Below are positions 53,393 through 62,709 of a DNA stretch of 64,000 nucleotides, piece after piece. Under the pieces are notes generated by a model. It was not told where the DNA came from and did no database searches. It worked only from the letters and a program-made list of their open reading frames with translations. Numbering within the stretch: the stretch's first letter is position 1; every line of letters begins with the position of its first letter. This DNA is from Sinorhizobium sp. BG8. GTDB taxonomy: Bacteria > Pseudomonadota > Alphaproteobacteria > Rhizobiales > Rhizobiaceae. The stretch covers positions 4,173,501-4,237,500 of the forward strand of contig NZ_CP044011.1 in NCBI RefSeq assembly GCF_016864555.1, in the 5' to 3' direction. The position numbers and the translations under genes were made by a program.

Positions 53393-53861
53393 GGTGGTGA
53401 TGATGGTGTCCGTGACTGTGGCCACCTGAGGAATGATATGCGCCGCGCACCGGATGAAACGGCTCAACGACATCATTGACCGTCGCCCCGAGGCCGATCA
53501 GCATGTCGCGGATCACGTGGTCCCTGAGAACAAGGATACGCCCCTCCTCCACCTGGGCCGGAAGGTGGCGGTTGCCGAGGTGCCATGCGAGTTCAACGAG
53601 ATGCAGCCCGTTGCGTGGAAGGATTTCGTACAGTTCCTCCTGCGCGGCCACCACCTGGACGCAGTCGCCGGTATCGAGCAGCAGAAGGTCGCCATGCGCG
53701 AGTTGCACCGGCTCCTTGAGGTCCAGCATCACCACGTCGTCATCATGCAGGTGCAGGAGCTTCCGGCGAAGATGGCGCTGGTCATGCTGCAGGACGATCG
53801 TTCCGATGAGTGTTCCGTGCTCGGTGTCTGGAGACAGGATTTGCGTGGAACGATAGGGCAT
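53385..53861 (-). CDS. ureE: Urease accessory nickel chaperone UreE
   Basis: From ATG 53861 the protein has 158 residues. The peptide-binding domain lies in [26 protein letters not shown] and the metal-binding domain in [15 protein letters not shown] with [13 protein letters not shown]. The C-terminus is a His-rich tail ([11 protein letters not shown]) that stores nickel. It delivers nickel to the UreDFG complex. The longer frame from 54002 lacks conservation. Confidence 0.95.
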   Translation of the reverse strand: MPYRSTQILSPDTEHGTLIGTIVLQHDQRHLRRKLLHLHDDDVVMLDLKEPVQLAHGDLLLLDTGDCVQVVAAQEELYEILPRNGLHLVELAWHLGNRHLPAQVEEGRILVLRDHVIRDMLIGLGATVNDVVEPFHPVRGAYHSSGGHSHGHHHHHHD

Positions 53862-54029
53862 TGAGCAGTCCTCGGATGATGCGAATTGACGCTCGCCCAG
53901 GGCAAGGCCCCTTTTCGTCCGGCCGGACGCCCTGCGGCGAAGGAACCGACAAGAGCATGTTTGGTGGCGCAAGAAAACCGACAAACTACGTAGCCCCGGC
54001 ATTTCTGCGCACGGGATACGGTCGATCGG

Positions 54030-54968
54030 TCAGCCGGAACTTTGGGCGGGCCGAAGCGCATCCCCAGCGTGCCGCTCGGCAGGAGACGGCTTGACTGCGC
54101 GCGCCCTGGAATTCTTGCCGCTCTTTCGCCGCCGCACGGTATCCGACCGCCGGCTTGGTGCCAGAAGTTGCTCCGTTTCCGACTCGTGGACGGTCCGGTC
54201 GCGTCCGAGCGACTTGGCCAGATAAAGCGCGTGGTCGGCGACCTTGAGCGCGACGGCCGGGCTCCTGTCTTCCCGGAAATCGGCGACGCCCGCCGAAGTC
54301 GTCACGGAGAACGCTCTCGTGCCGACCCGGATCGAGCGCGATCCGATGGAACGCCGTACTTCCTCGATGCCAAGGAGGCAGTCATCGTAGTCCATTCCGG
54401 TGAACAGGACTGCGAACTCCTCGCCGCCGTAACGGCATATGATGTGCGGCGAGCGAAAGGTCCGGCGCAGATCCTCGGCCAGCGCGGCGATGACCGCATC
54501 GCCGGCATCCCTGCCATAGCGCTCGTTCACGATGCGAAAGTGATCGATATCGAGGAGCACGAGAAAACCGCGTACCTTCGTCATGTGCATGAAGTCGAGG
54601 AAGGCGTCCCGTTTGAGCAGGCCCGACAGCGGATCAAGCTCCTTGCGCCGGCGGTGTTCGGCCCGCGTCACCAGCATCTCCTGAATTGCCATGCTGGCAA
54701 GGCATGCAAGAAGTGCGGTAACGCTCGCCGCGATGAGCAGGGTCTTCAGGCTGCCGAGATGAATTGCAGTGGCATAGGATACCGGCAGAAGCTCGAATTC
54801 GGCGAGAACGGTCGTCAGCGCCAGGAACACTGCGGTGACGAGCGCCGTCATCGTCAGCACCGTATAAAGCACGAACGTCGATATATCCGCCCTGTTTTCC
54901 ACCGCACCGGCCCCGATACGGGCTCGAATCCAGTGCGCCAGACTTCCTGACATTTCATTCTCCGACAT
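54030..54968 (-). CDS. Diguanylate cyclase (GGDEF) with two membrane helices
   Basis: This 312-residue protein has two membrane helices (about 32-55 and 75-95) and a GGDEF domain at about 110-270. The active-site loop reads CRYGGEEFAVLF, an intact GGEEF. LDIDHFRIVNERYGRDAGDAVIAALA is the metal/substrate segment. There is no RxxD inhibitory site directly before GGEEF. A basic C-terminal tail follows. It should make cyclic di-GMP. It lies on the urease strand between ureC and ureE, an unusual position. Confidence 0.88.
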   Translation of the reverse strand: MSENEMSGSLAHWIRARIGAGAVENRADISTFVLYTVLTMTALVTAVFLALTTVLAEFELLPVSYATAIHLGSLKTLLIAASVTALLACLASMAIQEMLVTRAEHRRRKELDPLSGLLKRDAFLDFMHMTKVRGFLVLLDIDHFRIVNERYGRDAGDAVIAALAEDLRRTFRSPHIICRYGGEEFAVLFTGMDYDDCLLGIEEVRRSIGSRSIRVGTRAFSVTTSAGVADFREDRSPAVALKVADHALYLAKSLGRDRTVHESETEQLLAPSRRSDTVRRRKSGKNSRARAVKPSPAERHAGDALRPAQSSG

Positions 54969-54973
54969 GACAC

Positions 54974-55006
54974 GTCTTCAGACCAGTCCGAAGCTGGTCT
55001 GCAAGA
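54974..55006. repeat. Strong inverted repeat between ureC and GGDEF gene
   Basis: CAGACCAG (54979-54986) and CTGGTCTG (54994-55001) form a perfect 8-base stem, extended by GTCTT/AAGAC to 13 pairs with one bulge. No T-run follows on either strand. It may be a transcript-processing or weak termination element upstream of the GGDEF gene. Confidence 0.55.
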
Positions 55007-55159
55007 CAGCGCTACTCAAAACAATGCTGCGTCCAGAAAGATCCCGGCAGGATCCGGGTCGCAGCAAAGATGAGCCGACAATAGCCGGGGAACTTTCACG
55101 TCCTTTCAACTTATTCGCTAAGAATTTATGGGTTCGTGCCGTAGCGGGGCATCTTCGTC

Positions 55160-56870
55160 CTAAAAGAGAAAATACCGTTGGGCCATCGGCAGCACCGTTG
55201 CCGGTTCGCAGGTGAGCAGTTCTCCGTCAGCCCGCACCTCGTAGGTCTCCGGGTCGACCTCGATATGTGGCGTCAGGTCGTTGTGGATCATCGACGCCTT
55301 CGATATGCCGCCGCGGGTATTTTTCACGGCAACGAGGTCCTTGGCCACGCCGAGCCTGTTCTTCAATCCGAGATCAAGCGCTGCCTGCGACACGAAGGTG
55401 ACCGACGAGTTGGTCAGGCTCTTGCCGAAGGAAGCGAACATCGGGCGATAGTGCACCGGCTGCGGCGTCGGGATCGATGCGTTCGGATCGCCCATGGGAG
55501 CGGCCGCGATCGATCCTCCAAGCAAAATCATGTCCGGCTTGACTCCGAAGAAGGCTGGGTTCCACAGAACGAGGTCGGCCCTCTTTCCGACTTCCACCGA
55601 GCCGATCTCATGGCTGAGGCCGTGGGCGATCGCCGGATTGATCGTGTATTTGGCGATATAGCGGCGGATGCGCATGTTGTCGTTGTCGCCGGTTTCCGTC
55701 GCGAGCCGCCCGCGCTGGCGCTTCATCTTGTCCGCCGTCTGCCATGTCCGGATCGCGACTTCGCCAACGCGGCCCATGGCCTGGCTGTCCGACGAAATGA
55801 TAGAGAAGGCGCCGATATCGTGGAGGATATCCTCGGCCGCGATCGTCTCCTTGCGGATGCGGCTTTCCGCGAACGCAATGTCTTCCGGGATCGACGAGGA
55901 CAGGTGATGGCAGACCATCAGCATGTCCAGGTGTTCGGCGATCGTGTTGACCGTGTAGGGACGGGTCGGATTCGTCGAGGAAGGGATGACGTTCGGTTGG
56001 CCGCAGATCTTGATGATGTCAGGTGCGTGACCGCCCCCTGCACCTTCCGTATGGAAGGCGTGGATGGTCCGGCCCTTGAGGGCCCCGATCGTGTCCTCCA
56101 CGAAGCCGCTCTCGTTGAGCGTATCCGTGTGGATCATCACCTGCACGTCATACTCGTCCGCCACCGAAAGGCAGCAGTCGATCGCGGCGGGCGTCGTGCC
56201 CCAGTCCTCGTGGAGCTTTAGCGAGGTCGCGCCGGCCTGGACCATCTCCACGAGCGCACCGGGCAGCGACGCATTGCCCTTGCCGGCGAAGGCGAGGTTC
56301 ATGGGGAAGGCATCGGCAGCCTCGATCATCCGCGCGATATGCCACGGTCCGGGGTGCAGGTTGTCGCAAGAGTTCCGTGAGCGGGGCCGGTTCCCCGCCG
56401 AGCATCGTGGTGAGGCCGGACATCAGCGCCTCCTCGATCTGCTGCGGGCAGATGAAGTGGATGTGGCTGTCCATGCCGCCAGCGGTTACAATCTTGCCCT
56501 CGCCGGCGATTGCCTCCGTGCCGGGTCCGACGATGATGTTGACGCCAGGCTGCGTGTCCGGATTGCCGGCTTTGCCGATCGCCGCGATCCGCCCATCCTT
56601 CAGCCCGATGTCCGCCTTGACGATCCCCCAGTGGTCGATGATCAGGGCGTTGGTGATGACCGTGTCCACGGCGCCGTCGGCGCGGGTCACCTGGCTCTGG
56701 CCCATGCCGTCACGAATGACCTTGCCGCCGCCGAACTTCACTTCGTCGCCGTAGGTCGTGTAGTCCTTTTCCACCTCGGCGAAGAGTTCCGTGTCCGCCA
56801 GGCGCACCTTGTCGCCGGTCGTCGGTCCGAACATGTTGGCATAGGCGGCGCGGGACATTCTGTAGGACAT
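55160..56870 (-). pseudogene. ureC: Urease alpha subunit UreC, with two single-base deletions
   Basis: Frames joined from ATG 56870 to the stop at 55160 make UreC of 570 residues, the normal length, if one base is added at each of two runs: CCCC at 56393-56396 and GGGG at 56351-56354. The first frame ends at SGLTTMLGG; the missing part reads [23 protein letters not shown]; the rest starts MIEAADAF. Nickel-site and catalytic motifs survive: [11 protein letters not shown], the carbamylated lysine in [21 protein letters not shown], the flap MVCHHLSSS and [12 protein letters not shown]. Urease hydrolyses urea to ammonia and CO2. Confidence 0.9.
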
Positions 56871-56927
56871 GATGTTACCTCTGGGAGCGAATACGTTCGG
56901 ACGAATGGGTGTAAACGGGAGCGTCGA

Positions 56928-57596
56928 TCACGACGAGACCTCCGCGATAGCGGGCTGTAGGGCATCGGACGCAGCATGCAGGCGGCGAACCAGACCCGCA
57001 CGCGCGAGGTCGTCGGCCCAGGCACGCTCGGCCTCGAACGGATGCCACTCCCAGCCGGCATGACCGAAGCCGGCGAGCACAACGGTATCATCGGGTCCCG
57101 CCATGGTCTCTAGCACGTCCGCGATGACGACGAGGCCGGAGCTCGGCACCACGTAGGGCGGCGGCGCTAGCGCAAGCAACTCATCGTCAAGGGTTTCGTG
57201 CACGGCGGCCGGAATGACGCGGAACCTTCGCCCCGTGACCGCGGCAAAAGTCGCAAATCCCTCGGTGTAGTCGTCGCAGAAATCGTCGAGCTCGGGATGG
57301 GTCCCGGCAAGCGTCGCCCTCATCGCCTCGAACTTCGCGGGATCGCGCACCCCCCAGAATTCGGATGCCCGCTCGACGGCGGGGCTCGATTTCCAGACGC
57401 CTCCAGCCAGCATCGACAGTGCCGGCCTGCCTGTGTTGCAGACAGCGATGATATCGGTCTTCGTCCCGCCCCTTCCGACGGAACGGCAGTCGTTGAAGCG
57501 GATCACGATGTCGGACGCGTCGATCCTGCCGGCAGCATCGTCCGGCAGGTCTCCGTTTCCGACAATCATTACCGTTCGGCTCTCAGCCAAATCCAC
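56928..57596 (-). CDS. Urease-cluster hypothetical protein
   Basis: This protein has about 222 residues. It begins near SRTVMIVGNGDLPDDAAGRIDASDIVIRFNDCRSVG, which resembles glycosyltransferase-family-29-like or Rossmann-type proteins where NGDL and IRFND are conserved; I am not sure of the family. It contains IAVCNTGRPALSML and PSSGLVVIADVLETM. The start is uncertain among GTG 57596, TTG 57590 and ATG 57569. It lies between the LprI-like gene and ureC, 57 bases before the latter, and is probably part of the urease transcript. Confidence 0.7.
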   Translation of the reverse strand: MDLAESRTVMIVGNGDLPDDAAGRIDASDIVIRFNDCRSVGRGGTKTDIIAVCNTGRPALSMLAGGVWKSSPAVERASEFWGVRDPAKFEAMRATLAGTHPELDDFCDDYTEGFATFAAVTGRRFRVIPAAVHETLDDELLALAPPPYVVPSSGLVVIADVLETMAGPDDTVVLAGFGHAGWEWHPFEAERAWADDLARAGLVRRLHAASDALQPAIAEVSS

Positions 57597-57600
57597 GTCC

Positions 57601-58031
57601 TTAGTTTTGGGAACTCTGCACAAGGCTCTTCAGTTCGTCGGTTCTCTTGCGCGTCAGGTCGGCAAGGCAGCCGGATACGAGCATCGGTTCCATCGATCCG
57701 CCGCGCGCCTCGAAGCCTGCCAGTTCGCACTGCCCGTCGCGATAGGGTATCCATGCCCGCTGGGCCTTCTTGAGCGCCTCCACGGCGCCGACATAGGCGG
57801 GATCCAGTTCGGCGAGGTCCTTGTCGGTCTTCTCCATCGCCTTCAGCGTCTCGCGATACACCCGGTTGAGCTCCGCGTCGGCCGCTTCGTAGTCCCTGCC
57901 CGCACAGATGTTCATCTCCATCTGCGTCATCGCATTGGCGCAATCGACCTGAGGGACTGCGTCCTCGGCCCCGCGGGCGGCGCGAAAACCGCAAGCGCGC
58001 CGGCAAGCAGCAAGGGACCTGCGAAACGCAT
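57601..58031 (-). pseudogene. LprI-family secreted protein, frameshifted in signal peptide
   Basis: The ATG at 58031 overlaps the ureB stop by one base and encodes [21 protein letters not shown], a good signal peptide. The frame is then lost in the four-base C run at 57969-57972. One added base gives AEDAVPQVDCANAMTQMEMNICAGRDYEAAD and on to the stop at 57601, 143 residues in all. DCANAMTQMEMNICAGRDYEAAD, then AWIPYRDGQCEL with paired cysteines, is the LprI/DUF1311 pattern of periplasmic proteins. Its link to urease is unclear. Confidence 0.78.
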
Positions 58032-58336
58032 CAGAGTTTTCCCATCACGTCCTGGCGGAAACCGTAGATCTCGCGCTTGCCGGCGAAGGGGATGAGATTG
58101 ACTGAGCGCGTCTGCCCCGGCTCGAAGCGCACGGCCGTGCCTGCGGGAATATCGAGCCGCATGCCGCGCGCCTTCTCGCGTTCGAAGACGAGACCGGGAT
58201 TGGTCTCGAAGAAATGATAGTGGCTGCCGACCTGCACTGGCCGGTCGCCTGTATTGGAAACCTCCAGCGTCACGACAGGCAGGCCCACATTGAGTTCGAT
58301 CTCGCCGCTCGCGGCAATGACTTCGCCTGGGATCAT
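58031..58336 (-). CDS. ureB: Urease beta subunit UreB
   Basis: This 101-residue protein is a complete Ure[17 protein letters not shown] at the start, [21 protein letters not shown] and [20 protein letters not shown]. It packs with UreA and UreC in the urease trimer. It starts 15 bases after the DUF1272 gene. Confidence 0.97.
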   Translation of the reverse strand: MIPGEVIAASGEIELNVGLPVVTLEVSNTGDRPVQVGSHYHFFETNPGLVFEREKARGMRLDIPAGTAVRFEPGQTRSVNLIPFAGKREIYGFRQDVMGKL

Positions 58337-58351
58337 CTTCGTTTCCTTCCG

Positions 58352-58606
58352 TCAGGCAGCCCTGGCGGGGCCGCAGCCTTCCGCCTTGAGGACACGCCTG
58401 GTTGATGCGGGATACTTCTCGAGTTTCTCAACCGGTCGCACCGGCCGACGAACCAGTTCGCCGCTGCAGTTCGGGCAGATGCCGGAAAGAACCCCGGTCG
58501 CGCAGTCGGCGCAGAACGTGCACTCGAAAGTGCAGATCATCGCGTCCCGGCTTTCGGGCGGCAGATCGCGGTCGCAGCACTCGCAATTGGGACGCAGTTC
58601 CAGCAT
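58352..58606 (-). CDS. DUF1272 zinc-ribbon protein
   Basis: This 84-residue protein begins MLELRPNCECCDRDLPPES and has the cysteine pattern CECC, CTFECTFCADC and CPNC of DUF1272. The eight or so cysteines suggest metal binding, probably zinc. It sits between ureA (4-base gap) and ureB (15-base gap). Its role in urease assembly is unproven. Confidence 0.85.
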   Translation of the reverse strand: MLELRPNCECCDRDLPPESRDAMICTFECTFCADCATGVLSGICPNCSGELVRRPVRPVEKLEKYPASTRRVLKAEGCGPARAA

Positions 58607-58610
58607 GGGA

Positions 58611-58913
58611 TCACCGGATCGGTTCGTGGACGGTTACAAGCTTGGTGCCGTCGGGAAAGGTCGCCTCGATCTGGATGTCGTGGATCATTTCCGCAATCCC
58701 CTCCATCACCTGGGCGCGCGTCAGCACATGCGCGCCTGCCTCCATGAGTTCGGCGACGGGACGCCCATCACGCGCGCCTTCCACCACGAAATCCGTGATG
58801 AGCGCGATCGCTTCCGGATGGTTGAGCTTCACGCCGCGCTCCAGCCGCTTGCGCGCCACGATGGCCGCCATTGCGATCAGCAGTTTGTCTTTTTCGCGGG
58901 GGGTCAGGTTCAT
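58611..58913 (-). CDS. ureA: Urease gamma subunit UreA
   Basis: This 100-residue protein is a complete UreA with [35 protein letters not shown] cut as [12 protein letters not shown] and [13 protein letters not shown], then [24 protein letters not shown]. It forms the trimer with UreB and UreC. It lies 20 bases downstream of ureD. Confidence 0.97.
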   Translation of the reverse strand: MNLTPREKDKLLIAMAAIVARKRLERGVKLNHPEAIALITDFVVEGARDGRPVAELMEAGAHVLTRAQVMEGIAEMIHDIQIEATFPDGTKLVTVHEPIR

Positions 58914-58933
58914 CGTTGTTCCATTCGTTCAAC

Positions 58934-59769
58934 TCACAGTGTCCAGACTTTCGGCACTGACGCTCCGTTCCGCAAGTGCGAAATCACCGGGATGAGAATT
59001 TTTCTGAGGGCAAAGCCATCGGGAGCCACCACGCGGGCAACAAGCTTGTCTTGCCAATGACTTGCGCCAGCCAGCGACGTGCCGAGGAGCTTGCGGACAG
59101 GCTCGAGAGCACCCTCGGCGCCTCGCCCACAGAAAAGTACAGTTGCAAACGCAAGGTTGCCGTCGAGAACCGCCGATGCCGCGCCGATCTCCGCGATGCG
59201 ACCGGAAAGCCGGGCCTCTTCGGCATGGATCAGCCGCCCCTTCCTCCGGATGCGCCACCGGTCGCGAAACAGCCCCTCGACCATGGTCTCGCCCATGGCC
59301 TTGCGACCGAGCAGCACGGCCTCCACCGCCAGGAACTCGGCATCGTCAGCAAGCTCGACATCGAGATTGCGCGTCATCGATGCCCGGTCGAAGAGGATCG
59401 TCTCCTGCGGCAGCCAGTCGGCCCGGGCGCCGGAGGAAACCCCGATACGGGTCTCGACCGTCGCCGTGCCGGCGTTCGCCTTGTAGACCTTCTCGCAGGC
59501 CTGCGTGGTGAGTGTGAGGTGCGTGCCGGCTTCCGCCTCGAACACCCAGTCGAGCCGATCGCCGCCCGTCAGTCCGCCAGCCGTGTTGATGAGCACGGCC
59601 TCCATGGATGTGTCGAAGGTCTTGGGAAGGCGGATCTTCGCGCAGCCTTCCTGGTAGAAGGTATCGAGACGCGTAGTGCCGCCGAGAGACTTCGTCTTCA
59701 GCCGGCCGCCCCCCGTGCCCGCTGGGGCCTCGCCATCGTCTGCACAGTCACCTGCTCCGCCCATCCCAT
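58934..59769 (-). pseudogene. ureD: Urease accessory protein UreD, N-terminal frameshift
   Basis: The bulk of UreD is intact ([59 protein letters not shown]). The conserved N-terminal motif PQRARG lies in the other frame, from ATG 59769 ([20 protein letters not shown]). The six-base C run at 59709-59714 is one base short; adding one gives [13 protein letters not shown]. The ATG 59764 frame would make a complete but non-homologous N-terminus. UreD is part of the UreDFG complex. It begins 43 bases after urtE. Confidence 0.82.
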
Positions 59770-59812
59770 CGGTATTTCCGCGGCAATCGCGCCCCCATCG
59801 TTCGGTGCGGCG

Positions 59813-60508
59813 TCAAACCGTCAGATGCCGCCTCGCCTCCGGGGTGTCGAGCGTTTCGGCCGGTCCCTGGTGGACGATCTCGCCGCGATCCATGATGTAG
59901 ACGTGATCCGCAAGTTCGCGGCAAAAATCAAGATACTGTTCCACAAGCAGAATTGCCATCCCCGTGGAATCGCGGAGGTATTTGATCGCCCGGCCGATAT
60001 CCTTGATGATCGATGGCTGGATGCCTTCGGTCGGCTCGTCGAGAACGAGGATTTTCGGGCGCGTCACTAGCGCGCGGCCGATCGCCAGTTGCTGCTGCTG
60101 GCCGCCCGAAAGGTCGCCGCCCCTCCGGCCGAGCATCGACTGCAGGATGGGGAAGAGGCTGAAAATATCGTCGGGGATGAAGCGCTGGCTGCGCGGCACT
60201 GGGGCGTATCCGGATTCAAGGTTTTCCTTGACCGTCAGGAGCGGGAAGATCTCGCGCCCCTGCGGCACGAAGCCGACGCCGAGCTTGGCCCTGTTATAGG
60301 GTGCCATGCCGTTGAGCGCCGTGTCGTTGAACGAGATGGTGCCGGCACTCGTCGCGTGCTGGCCGGTGATCGCACGCAGAAGGCTCGTCTTGCCGACGCC
60401 GTTTCGCCCGAGAACACAGGTGATCTTGCCCATCGGCGCCGAGATCGATACGCCGCGCAGCGCCTGAGCCGCCCCGTAATGAAGATTGATGTTGTCGACG
60501 GTCAGCAT
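59813..60508 (-). CDS. urtE: Urea ABC transporter ATP-binding protein UrtE
   Basis: This 231-residue protein of the LivF type has Walker A GRNGVGKTS, signature LSGGQQQQ, Walker B LVLDEPTEGIQP, and INLHYGAAQALRGVSI at the start. It powers urea import with UrtBCD. It is separated from urtD by 246 bases containing repeat-like palindromes. Confidence 0.95.
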   Translation of the reverse strand: MLTVDNINLHYGAAQALRGVSISAPMGKITCVLGRNGVGKTSLLRAITGQHATSAGTISFNDTALNGMAPYNRAKLGVGFVPQGREIFPLLTVKENLESGYAPVPRSQRFIPDDIFSLFPILQSMLGRRGGDLSGGQQQQLAIGRALVTRPKILVLDEPTEGIQPSIIKDIGRAIKYLRDSTGMAILLVEQYLDFCRELADHVYIMDRGEIVHQGPAETLDTPEARRHLTV

Positions 60509-60528
60509 ACCGCACCTCCCGAATTTGC

Positions 60529-60750
60529 GGGGGTCATGTCCCCCTCTGACGGCTTTGCCGGAATGCTCCCTTCAAGGGGAATGATTGTTTGCGAGCGATC
60601 CCTTTGCGCGAACACCGCCCATTCGTCTGCGTGAGGGGCCATGAAACTCGAAATCCCGTGTATTCCCTGGAGCGGAAGGGCATCGGACGGGACGGAGGGA
60701 GGTGAAAGCGGGGAAACCAGCATCGCGAACATGGAAACATTGTAGTGCAT
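60529..60750. repeat. RIME-like palindromic intergenic element
   Basis: The urtD-urtE gap contains several short palindromes: GGGGG/CCCCC (60529-60544), CGG/CCG around CTTTG, and CCCTT/AAGGG near 60567-60580. The minus-strand frame reads like the peptide seen when rhizobial mosaic repeats are translated (PLEGSIPAKPSEGDM). This suggests a degenerate RIME-type element rather than a gene. Confidence 0.5.
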
Positions 60751-60754
60751 CGGA

Positions 60755-61516
60755 TCACCGCCCCAGATAGTTCTCGATCACCTTCGGATCGTTGCTCACG
60801 AAGTCGATCGATCCCTCGGCAAGCACCGAGCCTTCCGCAAGGCATGTGACCTTGACGCCGAGATCCCGGATGAAGCCCATATCGTGCTCGACCACGACGA
60901 CCGACCGCGTCTTGGCGATCTCCTTGAGCAGGATCGCCGTTTCCGCCGTCTCGGCGTCGGTCATGCCGGCAACCGGCTCGTCGACAAGCAACAGCTTCGG
61001 TTCCTGGGCAAGGAGCATGCCGATCTCCAGCCACTGCTTCTGGCCATGGGAGAGGTTGGCGGCGAGCTCGTCCTTGCGCCCCAGCATCCGGACGGTCTCG
61101 AGGATTTCCTCGATGCGGGCCTTGTCTTCGGGCGTAAGCCGGTAAAACAGGGTTGCGAAGACGCCGCGCTTACGGTTCAGGGCAAGCTCGATGTTGTCCC
61201 ATACGGTGTGGCTCTCGAACACGGTCGGCTTCTGGAACTTGCGCCCGATCCCGAGCTGGGCGATGTCCGCCTCATCGCGCTTGGTGAGGTCGATTTCCCC
61301 GTTAAAGAAGACCTGCCCCTCGTCCGGACGCGTCTTACCGGTGATGATGTCCATCATCGTCGTCTTGCCCGCTCCGTTCGGTCCGATGATGGCTCTGAGT
61401 TCACCCGGCTCGACCACGAAGGAGAGCGAGTTCAGTGCCTTGAAGCCGTCGAAGGAAACGGAGACGCCGTCGAGGTAGAGAATGCTGGTGGAGACTTTCT
61501 CGTTCATGGCGGTCAC
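60755..61516 (-). CDS. urtD: Urea ABC transporter ATP-binding protein UrtD
   Basis: This 253-residue LivG-type ATPase has Walker A GPNGAGKTT, FQKPTVFESHTVWDNIELAL, signature LSHGQKQW and Walker B LLVDEPVAGMTD, the UrtD/LivG pattern. The GTG at 61516 overlaps the urtC stop (GTGA); ATG 61507 is an alternative. Confidence 0.95.
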   Translation of the reverse strand: MTAMNEKVSTSILYLDGVSVSFDGFKALNSLSFVVEPGELRAIIGPNGAGKTTMMDIITGKTRPDEGQVFFNGEIDLTKRDEADIAQLGIGRKFQKPTVFESHTVWDNIELALNRKRGVFATLFYRLTPEDKARIEEILETVRMLGRKDELAANLSHGQKQWLEIGMLLAQEPKLLLVDEPVAGMTDAETAETAILLKEIAKTRSVVVVEHDMGFIRDLGVKVTCLAEGSVLAEGSIDFVSNDPKVIENYLGR

Positions 61517-62709
61517 TCCGCTGCCTGGGGTTCGGGCGATGCGAGAGAGCCGAGTCCGCCCTTGCCGCTGCCGCCGTCCTGGTATGCGCTCTCCGCCGCG
61601 GCGGCTGCCTGCTTCTCCTTGCGCGAACGGGCGAACTGCTGGATCGTGCCGACGATGCCCTTCGGCAGGAAGAGCGTGGTGGCCACGAAGAGTGCACCGA
61701 GCGCAAACAGCCAGAACTCGGGAAACGCCGCGGTGAACACGCTCTTGCCGAAGTTTACGAGGACGGCGCCGATGATTGGCCCGATCAGGGTCCCGCGGCC
61801 GCCGACCGCCGTCCAGATGACGACTTCGATGGAGTTTGCCGGCGCGAACTCGCCCGGGTTGATAATGCCCACCTGCGGCACGTAGAGCGCGCCCGCGATA
61901 CCTGCCATCATGGCCGACACGGTGAAGATGAAGAGCTTCATGTTCTCGACCCGGTAGCCGAGGAAGCGCGTCCGGCTTTCCGCGTCACGCACGCCAACCA
62001 GGACCTTGCCGTACTTCGACTTGACGATTGCGGAGCTCAGTACAAGTGCTGCGGCAAGCGCGATTGCGGTGGCGGCAAAGAGGACCGCGCGCGTCCCGCT
62101 CGCCTGCACGTTTGCGCCGAGGATGTCCTTGAAGTCCGTGAGCCCGTTATTGCCCCCGAAACCCATCTCGTTGCGGAAGAAGGCAAGGAGCAGGGCGTAG
62201 GTCATGGCCTGCGTGATGATGGAAAGATAGACGCCGGTAACGCGCGAGCGAAAGGCGAACCAGCCGAAGACGAAGGCGAGAAGCCCGGGCACGGCGAGCA
62301 CCATCAGCGCCGCGAACCAGAAGCGGTCGAACCCGTACCAGTACCAGGGAAGTTCCTGCCAATTCAGGAAGACCATGAAGTCCGGCAACACGGGATTGGC
62401 ATAGACGCCGCGTGAGCCGATCTGGCGCATGAGATACATGCCCATGGCGTAGCCGCCGAGAGCGAAGAAGGCGCCGTGTCCGAGCGAGAGGATGCCGCAA
62501 TAGCCCCAGACCAGATCGAGGGCGAGCGCAAGCAGCGCATAGCACAGATACTTGCCAAGGAGTGGCACGAGGTGGTCGGGCACGTGCAGTGGATTTCCTG
62601 CGGGGATCGCCAGGTTGGCAACCGGCACGGCCAGTGCGGCGAGCAGGATGAGAAAGGCGACGGTGACAACCTTCCTGTCGTGATTGCGGAGAAGCATTTG
62701 GGTGATCAT
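61513..62709 (-). CDS. urtC: Urea ABC transporter permease UrtC
   Basis: From ATG 62709 (MITQMLLRNHDRK) the protein has 398 residues with about eight to ten membrane helices of the LivM type. DLVWGYCGILSLGHGAFFALGGYAMGMYLM and YGKVLVGVRDAESRTRFLGY are family motifs. The ATG overlaps the urtB stop as ATGA. A Gln/Ala-rich C-terminal tail (KEKQAAAAAES) ends it. Confidence 0.95.
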   Translation of the reverse strand: MITQMLLRNHDRKVVTVAFLILLAALAVPVANLAIPAGNPLHVPDHLVPLLGKYLCYALLALALDLVWGYCGILSLGHGAFFALGGYAMGMYLMRQIGSRGVYANPVLPDFMVFLNWQELPWYWYGFDRFWFAALMVLAVPGLLAFVFGWFAFRSRVTGVYLSIITQAMTYALLLAFFRNEMGFGGNNGLTDFKDILGANVQASGTRAVLFAATAIALAAALVLSSAIVKSKYGKVLVGVRDAESRTRFLGYRVENMKLFIFTVSAMMAGIAGALYVPQVGIINPGEFAPANSIEVVIWTAVGGRGTLIGPIIGAVLVNFGKSVFTAAFPEFWLFALGALFVATTLFLPKGIVGTIQQFARSRKEKQAAAAAESAYQDGGSGKGGLGSLASPEPQAAE

